From Paraburkholderia phosphatilytica (GTDB lineage Bacteria > Pseudomonadota > Gammaproteobacteria > Burkholderiales > Burkholderiaceae): a stretch of 64,000 nt of DNA. This document shows positions 7,927 to 17,292 of this stretch, piece after piece (position 1 is the first letter of the stretch; each line of letters starts with the position of its first letter). The position numbers and the translations under genes are program-made. Where the stretch lies: NCBI RefSeq assembly GCF_003443895.1, contig NZ_QQOA01000016.1, positions 93,895 to 157,894 of the forward strand. The letters run 5' to 3'. The notes under the pieces were generated by a model that did no database searches, had not been told where the DNA came from, and saw only the letters and a program-made list of their open reading frames with translations.

Positions 7927-9042
7927 TTAGCTAGAGACCGTCGCCGGCCTCACCAGACGCCACGTAACCCAATGAACGCGGCGCTCTCCTGAGCCCGGCG
8001 ACGGCGCAAGAACGTCGGGCATGACTTGCCCCTTCGCGACTTCAACAGGCTTCACGTTGAAACCCTTGGCTTCCCACGTCCCTGATACGGGGCAAATATC
8101 GCCGGTTCAGACCTCGACACCTACGGGGGATTCCTGCAGTGTTACGTCCTCGACCCGCGTGTCCTCGAGGAAATATTCCGACTCGTCAGGAATTGCGCCG
8201 TCTTTGTATCGTGTGTCTTCCCACAGCAGGCGCCAATGGGTGCCTACGCGCTCTGTGCGGGACTCGGCCTCGTTCCATTGGCCCCTGACATTTGGCGCCT
8301 TTGTGTCCTTCACCAGATAGTTGAAGCATCCATTGTTCTCAACACTTTTCACACCCAGTGGCACAAGGCCGAAGGCCCTCGCTCGCTCGACGTTGACTGG
8401 TTCCCATATTCCGTCCATCGGTACGCGCTGCCCGGAACTGATGATGAGGTCGGTCGCTGTGGGCACCTCCGGAATTTCGGCTGGAAAGACTGGATAGGGC
8501 AATTGATAGAACTGGTACCTGTAACGCTCGGGGTCTAGCAGCGCTGCCGGGCTCGAGTACCGGGCAGACATGCGAGGAATGAAGGGCACCTCCAGCGGCG
8601 CGTAATCGTCCTCGTAGAGGGACGCAAGTAGAAGTCGATTGAGTGCCTCGACCTTGTCTGGATAGGGCGCCGTCTGTGAGCCTCGCTCCCAGTAATCAGG
8701 GTGCGGGTACAGAAAGTTGCGGACCGTACCGGTTCTGTCCATGACGACATCAAGGCATTCTCCCGTCCGCCAGACGAATCGACGCCCCTTTCCGAGTTCT
8801 TCAAGCCCTTTGTTGTATAGACTTAGCGTTTCATAGATTCTGGGAAGCAAATCGGCATTCATCCGCTCGGGGTCGTTTTTGGGCCACGTTCTGACTGCGT
8901 TCTCGAATGCCCTGGCAAACACCTCCCATGCATCCCGTTTCTTCGCCCACAGCGAATAACTGGTCAGTCGCTTCAGAAGCCAAAACACGCGTCGCCGAGT
9001 CTCGGCGTCATACATATCGTACTCTTTAGTATCGTCCCGCAT
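7927..9042 (-). pseudogene. Imm71/72-like T6SS immunity gene interrupted by one in-frame TGA
   Basis: The first 311 codons run from ATG 9042 to a TGA at 8107-8109. The same frame then stays open for 59 more codons to TAA 7927-7929 and reads like real protein: TGDICPVSGTWEA follows the stop and VTWRLV closes the frame. The upstream part contains a parallel segment, SGQRVPMDGIWEP, then LLWEDTRY, so the break falls between two related motifs, which looks like Imm71/72-type immunity proteins. The N-terminal half is helical and has no signal peptide, suggesting a cytoplasmic protein. The family name is from memory and moderately sure; the broken frame is directly visible. Confidence 0.65.
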
Positions 9043-9311
9043 CCCATCTACTCCTGACCGCTCTCGGCCGTACGAGACGCCGCAAGCGTTTTACTGTTCG
9101 CTACCTTGGTTTGTATTTCGTCGCTGGCGAGCCGACGCGTGCGGGCCGAACCGGATACGTCCTTTGAAAACTTGCTGCACCCGTATACGTTCTCAACTTT
9201 CATCTGATATGCGTTTCGACGAGGGTATCATCGACGTCGACATCGAATATCACATGGCTTCAATGTCACGACGCCCTTCGCGTGGATTGACTTTCTGTCG
9301 ACACACCAGAC
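9043..9311. other. Intergenic region between two leftward island genes
   Basis: 269 bp of lower-GC sequence upstream of the immunity gene. It should hold that gene's promoter, but I see no clear -35/-10 pair, RNA gene or convincing small ORF. Confidence 0.4.
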
Positions 9312-9830
9312 CTAACTGCCACTCTGCCCCGATTTGCGAAGCGCCTTCGCCTTCTCGATATCTTGCGCTTCAATCGCGCGCAGTCCCACCACGACGGGGT
9401 TGTCCGGGCCAAGATTGCTCTCAAGTATTCCGACTGACATCACGTGCGTGACGCAATCATGCAGCCTGGCCTTGAGCGTGTTTTCATCCAGCGTGTCCTT
9501 GCCTTCATCGGACTTCGCGTCTGACCACACTTCGCCTGCCGACCATGAACCGCTTGTCCCGTCCTGCTCAATGCGGGCGTGGACCGCGTACTGCCCTGGC
9601 TTGAGTCCGATGCGCGCTTTCCAGGGTTGGTCGGCCTCCGGAAATTTTATTGCGCACTCCTGCACGGCGGCGTCACTGCTTTCGAGTTGAACCCACTGCG
9701 CGTCATGCGGGAACTCTGTCTTCGCGAGCGTGGCCGCTGAGCGAGCGAGTGGGCTGTCGGATGCGCTGTGGCAGGCTGTGAGAAAAACCAGCGTCGTGGT
9801 GCAGATGAGAAGACTGCATTTTTTATGCAT
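9312..9830 (-). CDS. Predicted lipoprotein of the T6SS island
   Basis: 172 residues. A short basic start (MHKKCSLL) leads into a hydrophobic stretch and a lipobox VFLTAC, so Cys20 should be lipidated after signal peptidase II cleavage. The mature part is small and polar with two further cysteines, at CAIKF and DCVTHV. I recognise no family. The ATG at 9830 was chosen because it gives a clean lipoprotein signal; longer in-frame starts do not. Its place in a T6SS cluster suggests a periplasmic immunity protein or accessory factor, which is inference from context. Confidence 0.7.
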   Translation of the reverse strand: MHKKCSLLICTTTLVFLTACHSASDSPLARSAATLAKTEFPHDAQWVQLESSDAAVQECAIKFPEADQPWKARIGLKPGQYAVHARIEQDGTSGSWSAGEVWSDAKSDEGKDTLDENTLKARLHDCVTHVMSVGILESNLGPDNPVVVGLRAIEAQDIEKAKALRKSGQSGS

Positions 9831-10373
9831 CGGACGAGTAGTAAAAAATGAATATTGAAATGTTTGCCCGCACGCGAACTGGAAAGATGTGAGCGCGGTT
9901 TCGAGTGACGCGACGCCGAAGATAACAGAATGACCCGGCATGGTGCACCGTTTTAAATCGAACGGGCGATAGCCGAAAGCGAGCCGGAGTCGACAGGTCA
10001 TTGAGCGATGACAGATTGCTCAGCGGCGCAAGAATCTCACATGTACCTTCCGTGTATGCAATTCAGATACGCCTCCCGTGTTGGGCCGGGTTGCTCTCAC
10101 ATTGCACGAAGGAATCGTGACGTACGCCGATTCAAATTGATAGGCCGGCTTTCGTTCTTTAGCGATGGCCAATGTCAACTGCAACCAATTGCATATAATC
10201 CGGTAAAAAGTTCGCAACCGAACAAAGAGAAAGAAAAGTCAGGAATTTTTTGCTGGTCAATTGCAACTTTGCTTTAAGAAAGGTTTAAATCGTGATGCTC
10301 ACGTTGTGCGAAGCCGATTCCTCCATTTAAGATTCTGCACTTCAAATATGCTGCATCAACGGGGATATTCATA
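9831..10373. other. AT-richer divergent control region upstream of vgrG
   Basis: 543 bp between the leftward lipoprotein and rightward vgrG. The second half (about 10190-10330) is clearly AT-richer than the rest of the window, as in many horizontally acquired loci. It holds a promoter candidate at 10261-10289. An 89-codon frame at 10008-10277 has no ribosome site or protein character. Confidence 0.6.
10261..10289 (+). promoter_or_regulatory. Candidate sigma70 promoter for the vgrG operon
   Basis: TTGCAA (10261-10266), a 17-bp spacer and TTTAAA (10284-10289) on the plus strand, inside the AT-rich region and about 85 bp before the vgrG start codon. Confidence 0.45.
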
Positions 10374-12923
10374 ATGGGTCAATCCGCCTATTCGGTGCTA
10401 ACGGACGCCGGAATCGAGCAGTCCCACAGAGCGGTGATACTGGATACTCCCCTCGGTGCCAAGGCACTGCTGCCCCAACGGGTCACCGGTGAGTCGCGCC
10501 TGGGCCGGGACATGGTATTCACGGTCGATGTCGTTGCGAAGGAGAAGGCCGTCGAGCTGAAGAAGCTGATGGGGCAGCCCGTGACGATGTGGCTGCTGCA
10601 GGCCGACCAGACGTACCTCCCTTGGCATGGATACGTTTTCGCGACTCGAAGGCTTGGTGGTGACGGGGGCCTGACCTACTATCAGCTCTCCTTCGCTTCA
10701 TGGATGAAGTTCCTCGAGTACCGCAAGGACGCGCGCATCTTTCAGGAACTTACGACCACCGATATCCTCGCGCAGGTTTTCAACGGGCACCCGATGGCGC
10801 GCGGCAAGTACCGGTTCGCGACGCGGGACCGGGGTATGACGCGGTCCTTCTGCACCCAGTACGAGTCAGACGACAACTTCGTCCATCGGCTCCTCGAATC
10901 GGAAGGATGGTTCACCTGGGTGGAGCAGTCGGCCGACGGCAAGGCGCACACAGTTGTCGTTACGGACAATATCGCGAGCTGCAAGGCGCTGGACCAGGCG
11001 GAAGTGTCGTTCTACCGCGCCGACCGCAAGGGACAGACAGCGACGCTTGTCGAATGGGGCAGCGAGCGTACCACCCAGAGCGTGCGCTACGGATTTCGCA
11101 CCGCGGACTACAAATTCCCCCAACGGCCGAAAGAACGGTCGGGCCTGTCGCAGGCGAATCAGGGCGGGGTTCCCGACAACCTCGAGGTTTACGAATACGG
11201 CGGCCACTACAGCTTCCCGGCCGGGCAGGACGTCGACCAGGGTGACAAGGCCGCTCGCATCCGCGTCGAGGAGATGGCCTCGCGCACCAAGCGGTTCTAT
11301 GGAGTGGGCAGCGTACAGGGCATGGATACCGGGCGCACGTTCACGCTCAAGGACCATCCGGAGCACGACGACGATTCCCGGAATGACCGCCAGTTTGCAG
11401 TCATCGCGACCCGCTGGTACATCCAGAACAACCTGCCGCTGGGCAACAGCCGTCCGTTCCCGCACAGCCTTCAGCGGACACTCTCGCGCGTGCGGGCCGA
11501 ATATCGCGAGGAGCAGGCACAGTTCATGATGAAGGACCCGCTCGGCAATGAGAGCTTCTTTCTGGTCGAAATCGAGGCACAGCGCCGCTTCGTGCCCTAC
11601 CGGAGTCCGCTCGAGCACCGCAAGCCCGTCATGCACATGCAGACGGCGACTGTCGTCGGTCCTTCGGGTGAGGAGGTCTATACGGATTCCTTGAACCGGG
11701 TCAAGGTGCAGATGCACTGGGACCGGCTGAACAGCAAGGATGCGTCGGCCTCCTGCTGGGTTCGGGTCGTCATGCCGCAGGCCGGCAACAACTTCGGGTC
11801 GGTGTTCGTGCCGCGGACGGGACAGGAGGTGGCCATCGGCTACCTCGAGGGGGATTGTGACAGGCCCGTCGTCACGGGCGTGCTCTTCCACTCCACCAAC
11901 ACGCCGCACTGGAACACGAACGGACTACTGTCCGGGTTCAAGTCACGCGAATACAGCGGCCAGGGCTTCAACCAGCTCGTCTTCGACGACTCCACCGCGC
12001 AGTCGCGGGCCCAGCTCTATAGCTCAACAGCGGACTCCTACCTTCACGTCGGATATCTCGTCAACCACGACGGCAATACACGCGGCAGCTATCTTGGCAG
12101 CGGTTTCGAGATGAAGACCAGTTCATTCGGCGCGGTGCGCGCCGGTCAGGGCCTGTACGTCTCAACCTACGCACGGGGCGGCACCACCAGCCAGCAACTC
12201 GACACGAAGGAGGCAACGCAGCATCTGCTCGACTCGAGCGCAGTTATCCAGCAACGCTCGATGGCGGCTACCGAGGCGAAGGCGGAGAGCCTTGACGACG
12301 CCCAACAGGACATCAAGGACTTCGCTGCGGCGACACAGAGTAACGCGCAGGGCAGCGCGTCCGGCGGGCGCACCGGTGGCGGAGGCACGGGCGCGGCAAA
12401 TGCCTTCTCGGAGCCCATCATGCTGCTCGCGAGCCCGTCCGGGATAGGCCTGTCGACCCAGCAGACACTGCATGCGACCGCGACCCGGCACGTCAACCTG
12501 GTCAGCGGCGAGAACACCTACGTCTCGGTGGCGAAGTCGTGGATTGCGAGCGTCGGCGAGAAGCTCAGCTTCTTCGTCCAGAGCGCAGGCATGAAGTTCT
12601 TCGCAGCCAAGGGCAAGGTCGAAATCCAGGCGCAGTCCGACAACATTGAACTCACGGCGGACAGGACGCTCAAGGTCGTTTCAACGTCGGACTCCGTGAA
12701 TATCTCTGCACAGAAGGAAATCACGCTCACCGCCGGCGGCGCGACGATTCGCATCGCCGAAGGGAAAATCTTCATTCACGCGCCGGGACTGGTGGAGGTC
12801 AAGGGCAGCCCGCTTTCCTTCGAGGGACCTGAGGGCGCTAACGCGGCCGCGCAGTCGTTGCCGTCAAAGTCGTGCGCGCAGCAGTTCGCGGCGGCCGCGC
12901 AGGCCGGCTCGGCGCTCGTGTAG
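10374..12923 (+). CDS. vgrG: T6SS spike protein VgrG (TssI) with DUF2345 tail
   Basis: 849 residues. VgrG forms the trimeric spike that carries effectors through the T6SS tube. The gp27-like part fills about residues 1-380 (phage late-control D type, with FCTQYESDDNFVHRLLESEG near 160). The gp5-like OB/needle part follows, with GPSGEEVYTDSLNRVKVQMHW and NNFGSVFVPRTGQEVAIGYLEGD. A Gly/Ser-rich linker near 660-680 leads to a DUF2345 beta-helical tail (about 690-830). No extra toxin domain is visible after it. The next three genes follow in the order adaptor, effector, immunity, which assigns this VgrG as their carrier. Confidence 0.95.
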   Translation: MGQSAYSVLTDAGIEQSHRAVILDTPLGAKALLPQRVTGESRLGRDMVFTVDVVAKEKAVELKKLMGQPVTMWLLQADQTYLPWHGYVFATRRLGGDGGLTYYQLSFASWMKFLEYRKDARIFQELTTTDILAQVFNGHPMARGKYRFATRDRGMTRSFCTQYESDDNFVHRLLESEGWFTWVEQSADGKAHTVVVTDNIASCKALDQAEVSFYRADRKGQTATLVEWGSERTTQSVRYGFRTADYKFPQRPKERSGLSQANQGGVPDNLEVYEYGGHYSFPAGQDVDQGDKAARIRVEEMASRTKRFYGVGSVQGMDTGRTFTLKDHPEHDDDSRNDRQFAVIATRWYIQNNLPLGNSRPFPHSLQRTLSRVRAEYREEQAQFMMKDPLGNESFFLVEIEAQRRFVPYRSPLEHRKPVMHMQTATVVGPSGEEVYTDSLNRVKVQMHWDRLNSKDASASCWVRVVMPQAGNNFGSVFVPRTGQEVAIGYLEGDCDRPVVTGVLFHSTNTPHWNTNGLLSGFKSREYSGQGFNQLVFDDSTAQSRAQLYSSTADSYLHVGYLVNHDGNTRGSYLGSGFEMKTSSFGAVRAGQGLYVSTYARGGTTSQQLDTKEATQHLLDSSAVIQQRSMAATEAKAESLDDAQQDIKDFAAATQSNAQGSASGGRTGGGGTGAANAFSEPIMLLASPSGIGLSTQQTLHATATRHVNLVSGENTYVSVAKSWIASVGEKLSFFVQSAGMKFFAAKGKVEIQAQSDNIELTADRTLKVVSTSDSVNISAQKEITLTAGGATIRIAEGKIFIHAPGLVEVKGSPLSFEGPEGANAAAQSLPSKSCAQQFAAAAQAGSALV

Positions 12924-12926
12924 GCG

Positions 12927-13736
12927 GTGACCATGGTCCACTATGTCATCGTCGAACCTGCGAACGGGAAGCTCGAACTGTCCGGTGCGCCCCCCGTCTA
13001 TAAAATCGGCGAGCTGGTGCCGGCGGCGCGCCCTGACCTCGAAGGCGTCGCGCCAGTGCTGTACTGTGCGGAGCATCCGGATGAACAACTGCCGGCGCTC
13101 CGCTACGTCGCGACGCTCGACGCCAGTCGGCGGGCGCCGCCACGCGTCTGCGCGATAGTCGCATCCGGCAAGGCAACCGGTCGCGTGCATCAGCATCTGG
13201 CCGACCGGCTCCTTCTCGCGCGACCCGAAGGCGGTGACGCGGCGGTGTTCCGCTACTACGACCCGCGCGTATTCGCTCACCTGCCCCGAATCCTGAAGTC
13301 CGGGCAGCTGGACGTGCTTCTCGGGCCAGTCGCGACGTGGGCATTCCTGGACCCAGCCGGCGAATGGAAGACGCTGGAGGGCGCCGGCGTGGCCGGGGAA
13401 GGCCTCGCTGTCACTGCCGAGCAATACGGCCGGCTCTCGCGCATCGAACTTGTCCAGCGCGCGCTCGAGACGCTCCGCTCGAACAAATCGACCATGCCGC
13501 CGGACGCGCCGGCGCTGCTGGACGTGCAGTATGCAAAAGGACTGACGTACGGCCTGGACGGCGCCGACCTCGTTGCGTTTGCGCTGCATGGGTTGCTCGT
13601 CTCGCCGTATTTCGACCGGCACCCGCGCATCAGCAGGATTCTGCAGGCGCCGCAACAGACTTATGTCGATTCAGTCGCGAACTGGGACTCCAGCGACTGG
13701 GAGACCATTGCTCGCGAGAGCATCCAGTATCAGTAG
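12927..13736 (+). CDS. DUF4123 T6SS effector chaperone/adaptor
   Basis: 269 residues. DUF4123 proteins (Tap/TEC adaptors) load a specific effector onto its VgrG. The middle carries the DUF4123-type pattern RYYDPRVF with LLGPVATW, and the C-terminal half has a helical lobe ending SSDWETIARES. The gene starts 3 bp after the vgrG stop, at GTG 12927 or ATG 12933, and ends 26 bp before the effector gene. That position between VgrG and cargo is the usual one. It is cytoplasmic, with no signal or membrane segment. Confidence 0.85.
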   Translation: MTMVHYVIVEPANGKLELSGAPPVYKIGELVPAARPDLEGVAPVLYCAEHPDEQLPALRYVATLDASRRAPPRVCAIVASGKATGRVHQHLADRLLLARPEGGDAAVFRYYDPRVFAHLPRILKSGQLDVLLGPVATWAFLDPAGEWKTLEGAGVAGEGLAVTAEQYGRLSRIELVQRALETLRSNKSTMPPDAPALLDVQYAKGLTYGLDGADLVAFALHGLLVSPYFDRHPRISRILQAPQQTYVDSVANWDSSDWETIARESIQYQ

Positions 13737-13762
13737 GCGCACGCGGAAAACAGAGACAACAA

Positions 13763-16324
13763 ATGGCACTCGACACCGACTTCTCGAGCATTTCCCAGCT
13801 CACCCAGTCCATCTCGCAGACGAGTACGCCGTCGGCGGGTTCGTGCAACATGTGCAAGAAAAAGGGGCTCCCGATTCTGCCGGTGCGGTATGGCATCGTT
13901 GCCGACACAAATGCCCATAGCGCTGCGGGCGCGTTGCCCCTTGGTGGCGGCTTCGGCACGGGCGTCACTTCCGTCCCACTCAAGAAGGCGAAGTACACCC
14001 TGCGCACGCTACGGTATGGCTATGTCTACATTTTCTATCCGTCGACCAAACGCTGGCAGGCGTACGCAGTAACGGCTGAAGGTAACCTGTACGACTACCC
14101 GCTCGACATTTCACTCGACCGGAGCTTCGAGAAGCCCTTCAGCTGTCATCAACCGGGGCATGCCCAGCTCGCGCAGTGCATTACCATCGACAATGCCCAG
14201 AGCGCGGGCACCGTCTATCTCGCGTTCAGCGATGCGCTATGGACAAAGAATGTACGCGACCTGTACGCATCGAACTTCATGGGCTGTCGCGACAAGCGGA
14301 TGCAGAAGCTTGACGCGACCGCAGCGTACAACGGGAATACGGCCCAGCCGCACGCCGCCAGCGTCAACCAGCTGGATGGCCTGCTGAACGAATATGGAAG
14401 TGGCAAGCATCCGGATGCGATGCTCACCGGCTGCTTCCCCTACCACGACCGCGCTGGACAGACGCCAGCGCTGAAGAAGGCGATGGACTCCATCCAGCCG
14501 AACAAAGGTGTGGTGTTCGCGCTTTGGGACGCTATCGGCATCACGCAGGAACTCAATTTCGAGCAGCGGCTCGCATTCGGAACTGCGCTTGAGCCATTCC
14601 AGCACGGCATCTGGGCCGACAGTGCAATTGACGCCTTGCACAAGGCCGTTACCGCGGGAGCGAAAGAAGACATCGAAAACGCAGCCAGGACTTTGTCTGC
14701 GGACACCTACAACAACCTCGGCGCGAGTTCGATTTTCGACGGCGGGAAGATGATGGAGTCGCAGCTCAAGAGCATCGATGACGAGAAAGAAAAGGAACTG
14801 GCCACCGCCGACACCGACGCGTGGAAGCCGTACACAACGCACTACCGGAAACAGGCCATCACTGATTTCCGGAACAAAACCGCAGCCACGATGAAGCCCG
14901 TGCAGGAGAATATCCTCGCGCCGCTTTCCATCGACCACAAAACCTGGCTCTCCAGCGACGCACTGCTGAATGCTTTTGAGTGGGACTATGACCCGGGCGA
15001 CTGGCAGCGCGGCCTCGACTACACGCTCACTTTCACGCTGTGCATCGAAGGAGCGGCAGACCGCAAGGAAGCGATTGACCAGCTCGTCAGCTGGGCGAAC
15101 GGCAGTGTCCAGGATGCGCGCAATCCCCTGCTGCGCGCGCTCGTGCTCAATAGTCCGGTGCTGGCCGAAAAGGTGAAGGAGGCGTCCAGCTATCCTTATC
15201 CGGAACTGCGTGAATTTGTTGCGAAGCTCATCGAGGCGTACAGCAAGATTGAGAAGGTAGAAGAGGACAAGGACAAGGGCATTCAGACCAAGGTCGCAAA
15301 AGCATTGGCGCACCTGCTTCATGAGGCCGGCGGCCCCCTCGCTCAGGCCATCAGCCAGGGAGTCGATACGGCGGCGGGAAAGGTGATATACGCGACACTC
15401 TGCATGCGGACCAAGACGCTCGTCGAACTGAAGGCTGTCTACGGCTCGGTGAACCAGTGGGTCAACTACGTTTCCCGGCAGATGCAGGAGATGATGCCCG
15501 GGAGCCAGCAGATTGAGATGCAGGACCTGAACAAGGATGCCCAGGCGAAAGCTGCCAGTGCCGGAGATGCCGACCTGGAGGTAAAGGTCAGGCAGTTCGT
15601 CGTGGTGGAAAGCCCAGCGACCGAAGCTGCCGCGCTGGCTGGAGTGGCAGCGAAACCCGGCTTCCAGAAAATAGCTAGTGTCACACTTACGCCGGATGTC
15701 GTCGAGAAAATCTATCTGCCAAAGTTCCGTCTGCTCGCCAAGGGAGAGCCCGGATTCAACGGCATCGGTGCGATTTTCAATATCGTCAACCTGCACTTTG
15801 CCCGGAACGAGCTTTTGAAGTCGAATCACTTCAACTCGACAGAAAACAGAATCAAGCTCGATAATGCCTGGGGCGGCCTTGCATCCAGCGTCGCGCAATA
15901 CGGTTCCGCGACGATTGAAGCCATCGAGAAGTCCGGCGCGAAAATCGGTGCTGGCTGGCTCAGGATAGGTCGGTACCTGGATATTCTAGGGAAAGCCGCG
16001 GGAGCGGTTGTTGGCTTGGTTTCGGCCGCTATTGACGCCTATCACGCTTGGGATGAATACAAACATGGAAATTTCTTACTTGCAGCGCTCTATTTCTCGT
16101 CAATGACTGTAGGCATCCTGTTGGTGATTGCCGCCTTCACGGGACCAGTTCTTGCATTGCCGTTGCTCATTCTCGCCGCGATTATTGGCGTCGTCATCAA
16201 CTATGTCAAAGGTCGAGAAATCAACGAGTGGCTCGAGCAATGTTATTTTGGGATAAAAGAGGTCAGCGAGCGGTTCTCCACTCTCGCTGAAGACCAGAAG
16301 GCACTGGCCTCTGCACTCTCGTAA
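13763..16324 (+). CDS. VasX-like T6SS membrane-active effector
   Basis: 853 residues. The N-terminus has CNMCKKKGLPILPVRYG (about residues 29-45) and KYTLRTLRYGYVYIFYP, the signature of the VasX N-terminal region found in T6SS effectors, including the BTH_I2691-type group. The middle is long and helical with charged coils (KIEKVEEDKDKG). Near the C-terminus are three closely packed hydrophobic segments (about 752-765, 777-798, 800-815), as in colicin-like pore formers. The start ATG at 13763 begins MALDTDF. VasX of Vibrio cholerae permeabilises membranes; the same role here is inferred from layout. A membrane protein gene, the likely immunity, follows 11 bp later. Confidence 0.8.
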   Translation: MALDTDFSSISQLTQSISQTSTPSAGSCNMCKKKGLPILPVRYGIVADTNAHSAAGALPLGGGFGTGVTSVPLKKAKYTLRTLRYGYVYIFYPSTKRWQAYAVTAEGNLYDYPLDISLDRSFEKPFSCHQPGHAQLAQCITIDNAQSAGTVYLAFSDALWTKNVRDLYASNFMGCRDKRMQKLDATAAYNGNTAQPHAASVNQLDGLLNEYGSGKHPDAMLTGCFPYHDRAGQTPALKKAMDSIQPNKGVVFALWDAIGITQELNFEQRLAFGTALEPFQHGIWADSAIDALHKAVTAGAKEDIENAARTLSADTYNNLGASSIFDGGKMMESQLKSIDDEKEKELATADTDAWKPYTTHYRKQAITDFRNKTAATMKPVQENILAPLSIDHKTWLSSDALLNAFEWDYDPGDWQRGLDYTLTFTLCIEGAADRKEAIDQLVSWANGSVQDARNPLLRALVLNSPVLAEKVKEASSYPYPELREFVAKLIEAYSKIEKVEEDKDKGIQTKVAKALAHLLHEAGGPLAQAISQGVDTAAGKVIYATLCMRTKTLVELKAVYGSVNQWVNYVSRQMQEMMPGSQQIEMQDLNKDAQAKAASAGDADLEVKVRQFVVVESPATEAAALAGVAAKPGFQKIASVTLTPDVVEKIYLPKFRLLAKGEPGFNGIGAIFNIVNLHFARNELLKSNHFNSTENRIKLDNAWGGLASSVAQYGSATIEAIEKSGAKIGAGWLRIGRYLDILGKAAGAVVGLVSAAIDAYHAWDEYKHGNFLLAALYFSSMTVGILLVIAAFTGPVLALPLLILAAIIGVVINYVKGREINEWLEQCYFGIKEVSERFSTLAEDQKALASALS

Positions 16325-16335
16325 CCGGAGCAGCC

Positions 16336-17292
16336 ATGAATCTCACTAGAATCACCCGAGCGGTCACCGATGACGAGGTCGCCGCCCGCCTGCAGCAAAA
16401 TTCGAGCTACTCAGACTCCCCGAGAAGCAGCGGAACTGCTTTCACGGCGACGGAAACCTATCTCGAGGTATGTGACGGACTTTATCGGGAAAAGGGCTGG
16501 GGCCTGCTGGCATTTGCTATGGGCGGCATCCCCGCTTTGTTAGGAACCGTCATGGGCCTGTGGATGGCCACCGACATACCGCAGGCGATTCAACAGAAGG
16601 GGCAGGCAGGATTGGCGCACTGGGTGTTCGGCTTCCTTTCCCTCGTTTGCTTTGGGGCAGTCCTGTGGGCATCGCGCTCGCTGTTGGTCGACTGTTTCAA
16701 CTACACCCGGAAACCAGTTCGCTTCAATCGAATCGACCGGACGATATATGCCTTCAGGCGCAGCGGCCCGAATGGCGTCATCTCCGTGACGTGGGACAAG
16801 GCATTCTTTTACGTTGAGCGAAAACCGAAAGCTGGCCTTACTTCAACCGCTCCTCGGGTTGTACGCTGCCTGGTTCTGGATGAGAACGGACGTGTCACTG
16901 ATAGCTTCCCGATTGGAAAGCGGGTAGTGCTGGCATCGTCAGAAGATGGGCGACTCGGTCAGGAGGTCATGAAAGAGCTTTATGCGGACTTCGAGTATTG
17001 TCGGCGATTCATGGAGTATGGACCCGCAAATCTGCCTGACGTCGAAGAGTTCCTTCCAGTCGAGGTTACCTTTCGGAACTCGCTGAAGCTGGAATTCGAC
17101 GGCATGTCGGACATGCTGAATTCCGGAAACCTTTTCCTCTGGCTGGTGGGCGTTCTCGCGGCGATACCAACATTCGTTCTCGGGTGTGCCAACTATGTTG
17201 CGCAATTGACCTGTCGCGAACCGGTGTGGCCGGAAGAGGTCGAGCGCGCCTGCAGCCCGGCAGGTGCGGACACGGAAAGGCTCGCAACATGA
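16336..17292 (+). CDS. DUF6708-like membrane protein, probable immunity to the VasX-like toxin
   Basis: 318 residues. Two transmembrane segments lie near residues 58-78 and 95-117 and a third near 270-292, with a soluble domain between that includes WDKAFFYVERKPK and a conserved-looking R-TIYAFRR stretch. It matches the DUF6708 type by memory. It is cotranscribed with the effector (11-bp gap) and overlaps the PAAR gene by 4 bp (ATGA). Known VasX-type toxins are paired with a three-TM immunity protein, so membrane protection is the best guess. No experiment is implied by the sequence. Confidence 0.65.
   Translation: MNLTRITRAVTDDEVAARLQQNSSYSDSPRSSGTAFTATETYLEVCDGLYREKGWGLLAFAMGGIPALLGTVMGLWMATDIPQAIQQKGQAGLAHWVFGFLSLVCFGAVLWASRSLLVDCFNYTRKPVRFNRIDRTIYAFRRSGPNGVISVTWDKAFFYVERKPKAGLTSTAPRVVRCLVLDENGRVTDSFPIGKRVVLASSEDGRLGQEVMKELYADFEYCRRFMEYGPANLPDVEEFLPVEVTFRNSLKLEFDGMSDMLNSGNLFLWLVGVLAAIPTFVLGCANYVAQLTCREPVWPEEVERACSPAGADTERLAT

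Noticed and set aside
8107..8109. The TGA in the immunity gene as a selenocysteine codon
   Set aside because: No SECIS-like hairpin was evident directly after it and the family is not a redox enzyme. A nonsense mutation is simpler.
10008..10277. An 89-codon frame upstream of vgrG
   Set aside because: No ribosome site, no protein-like pattern, and it overlaps the AT-rich control region.
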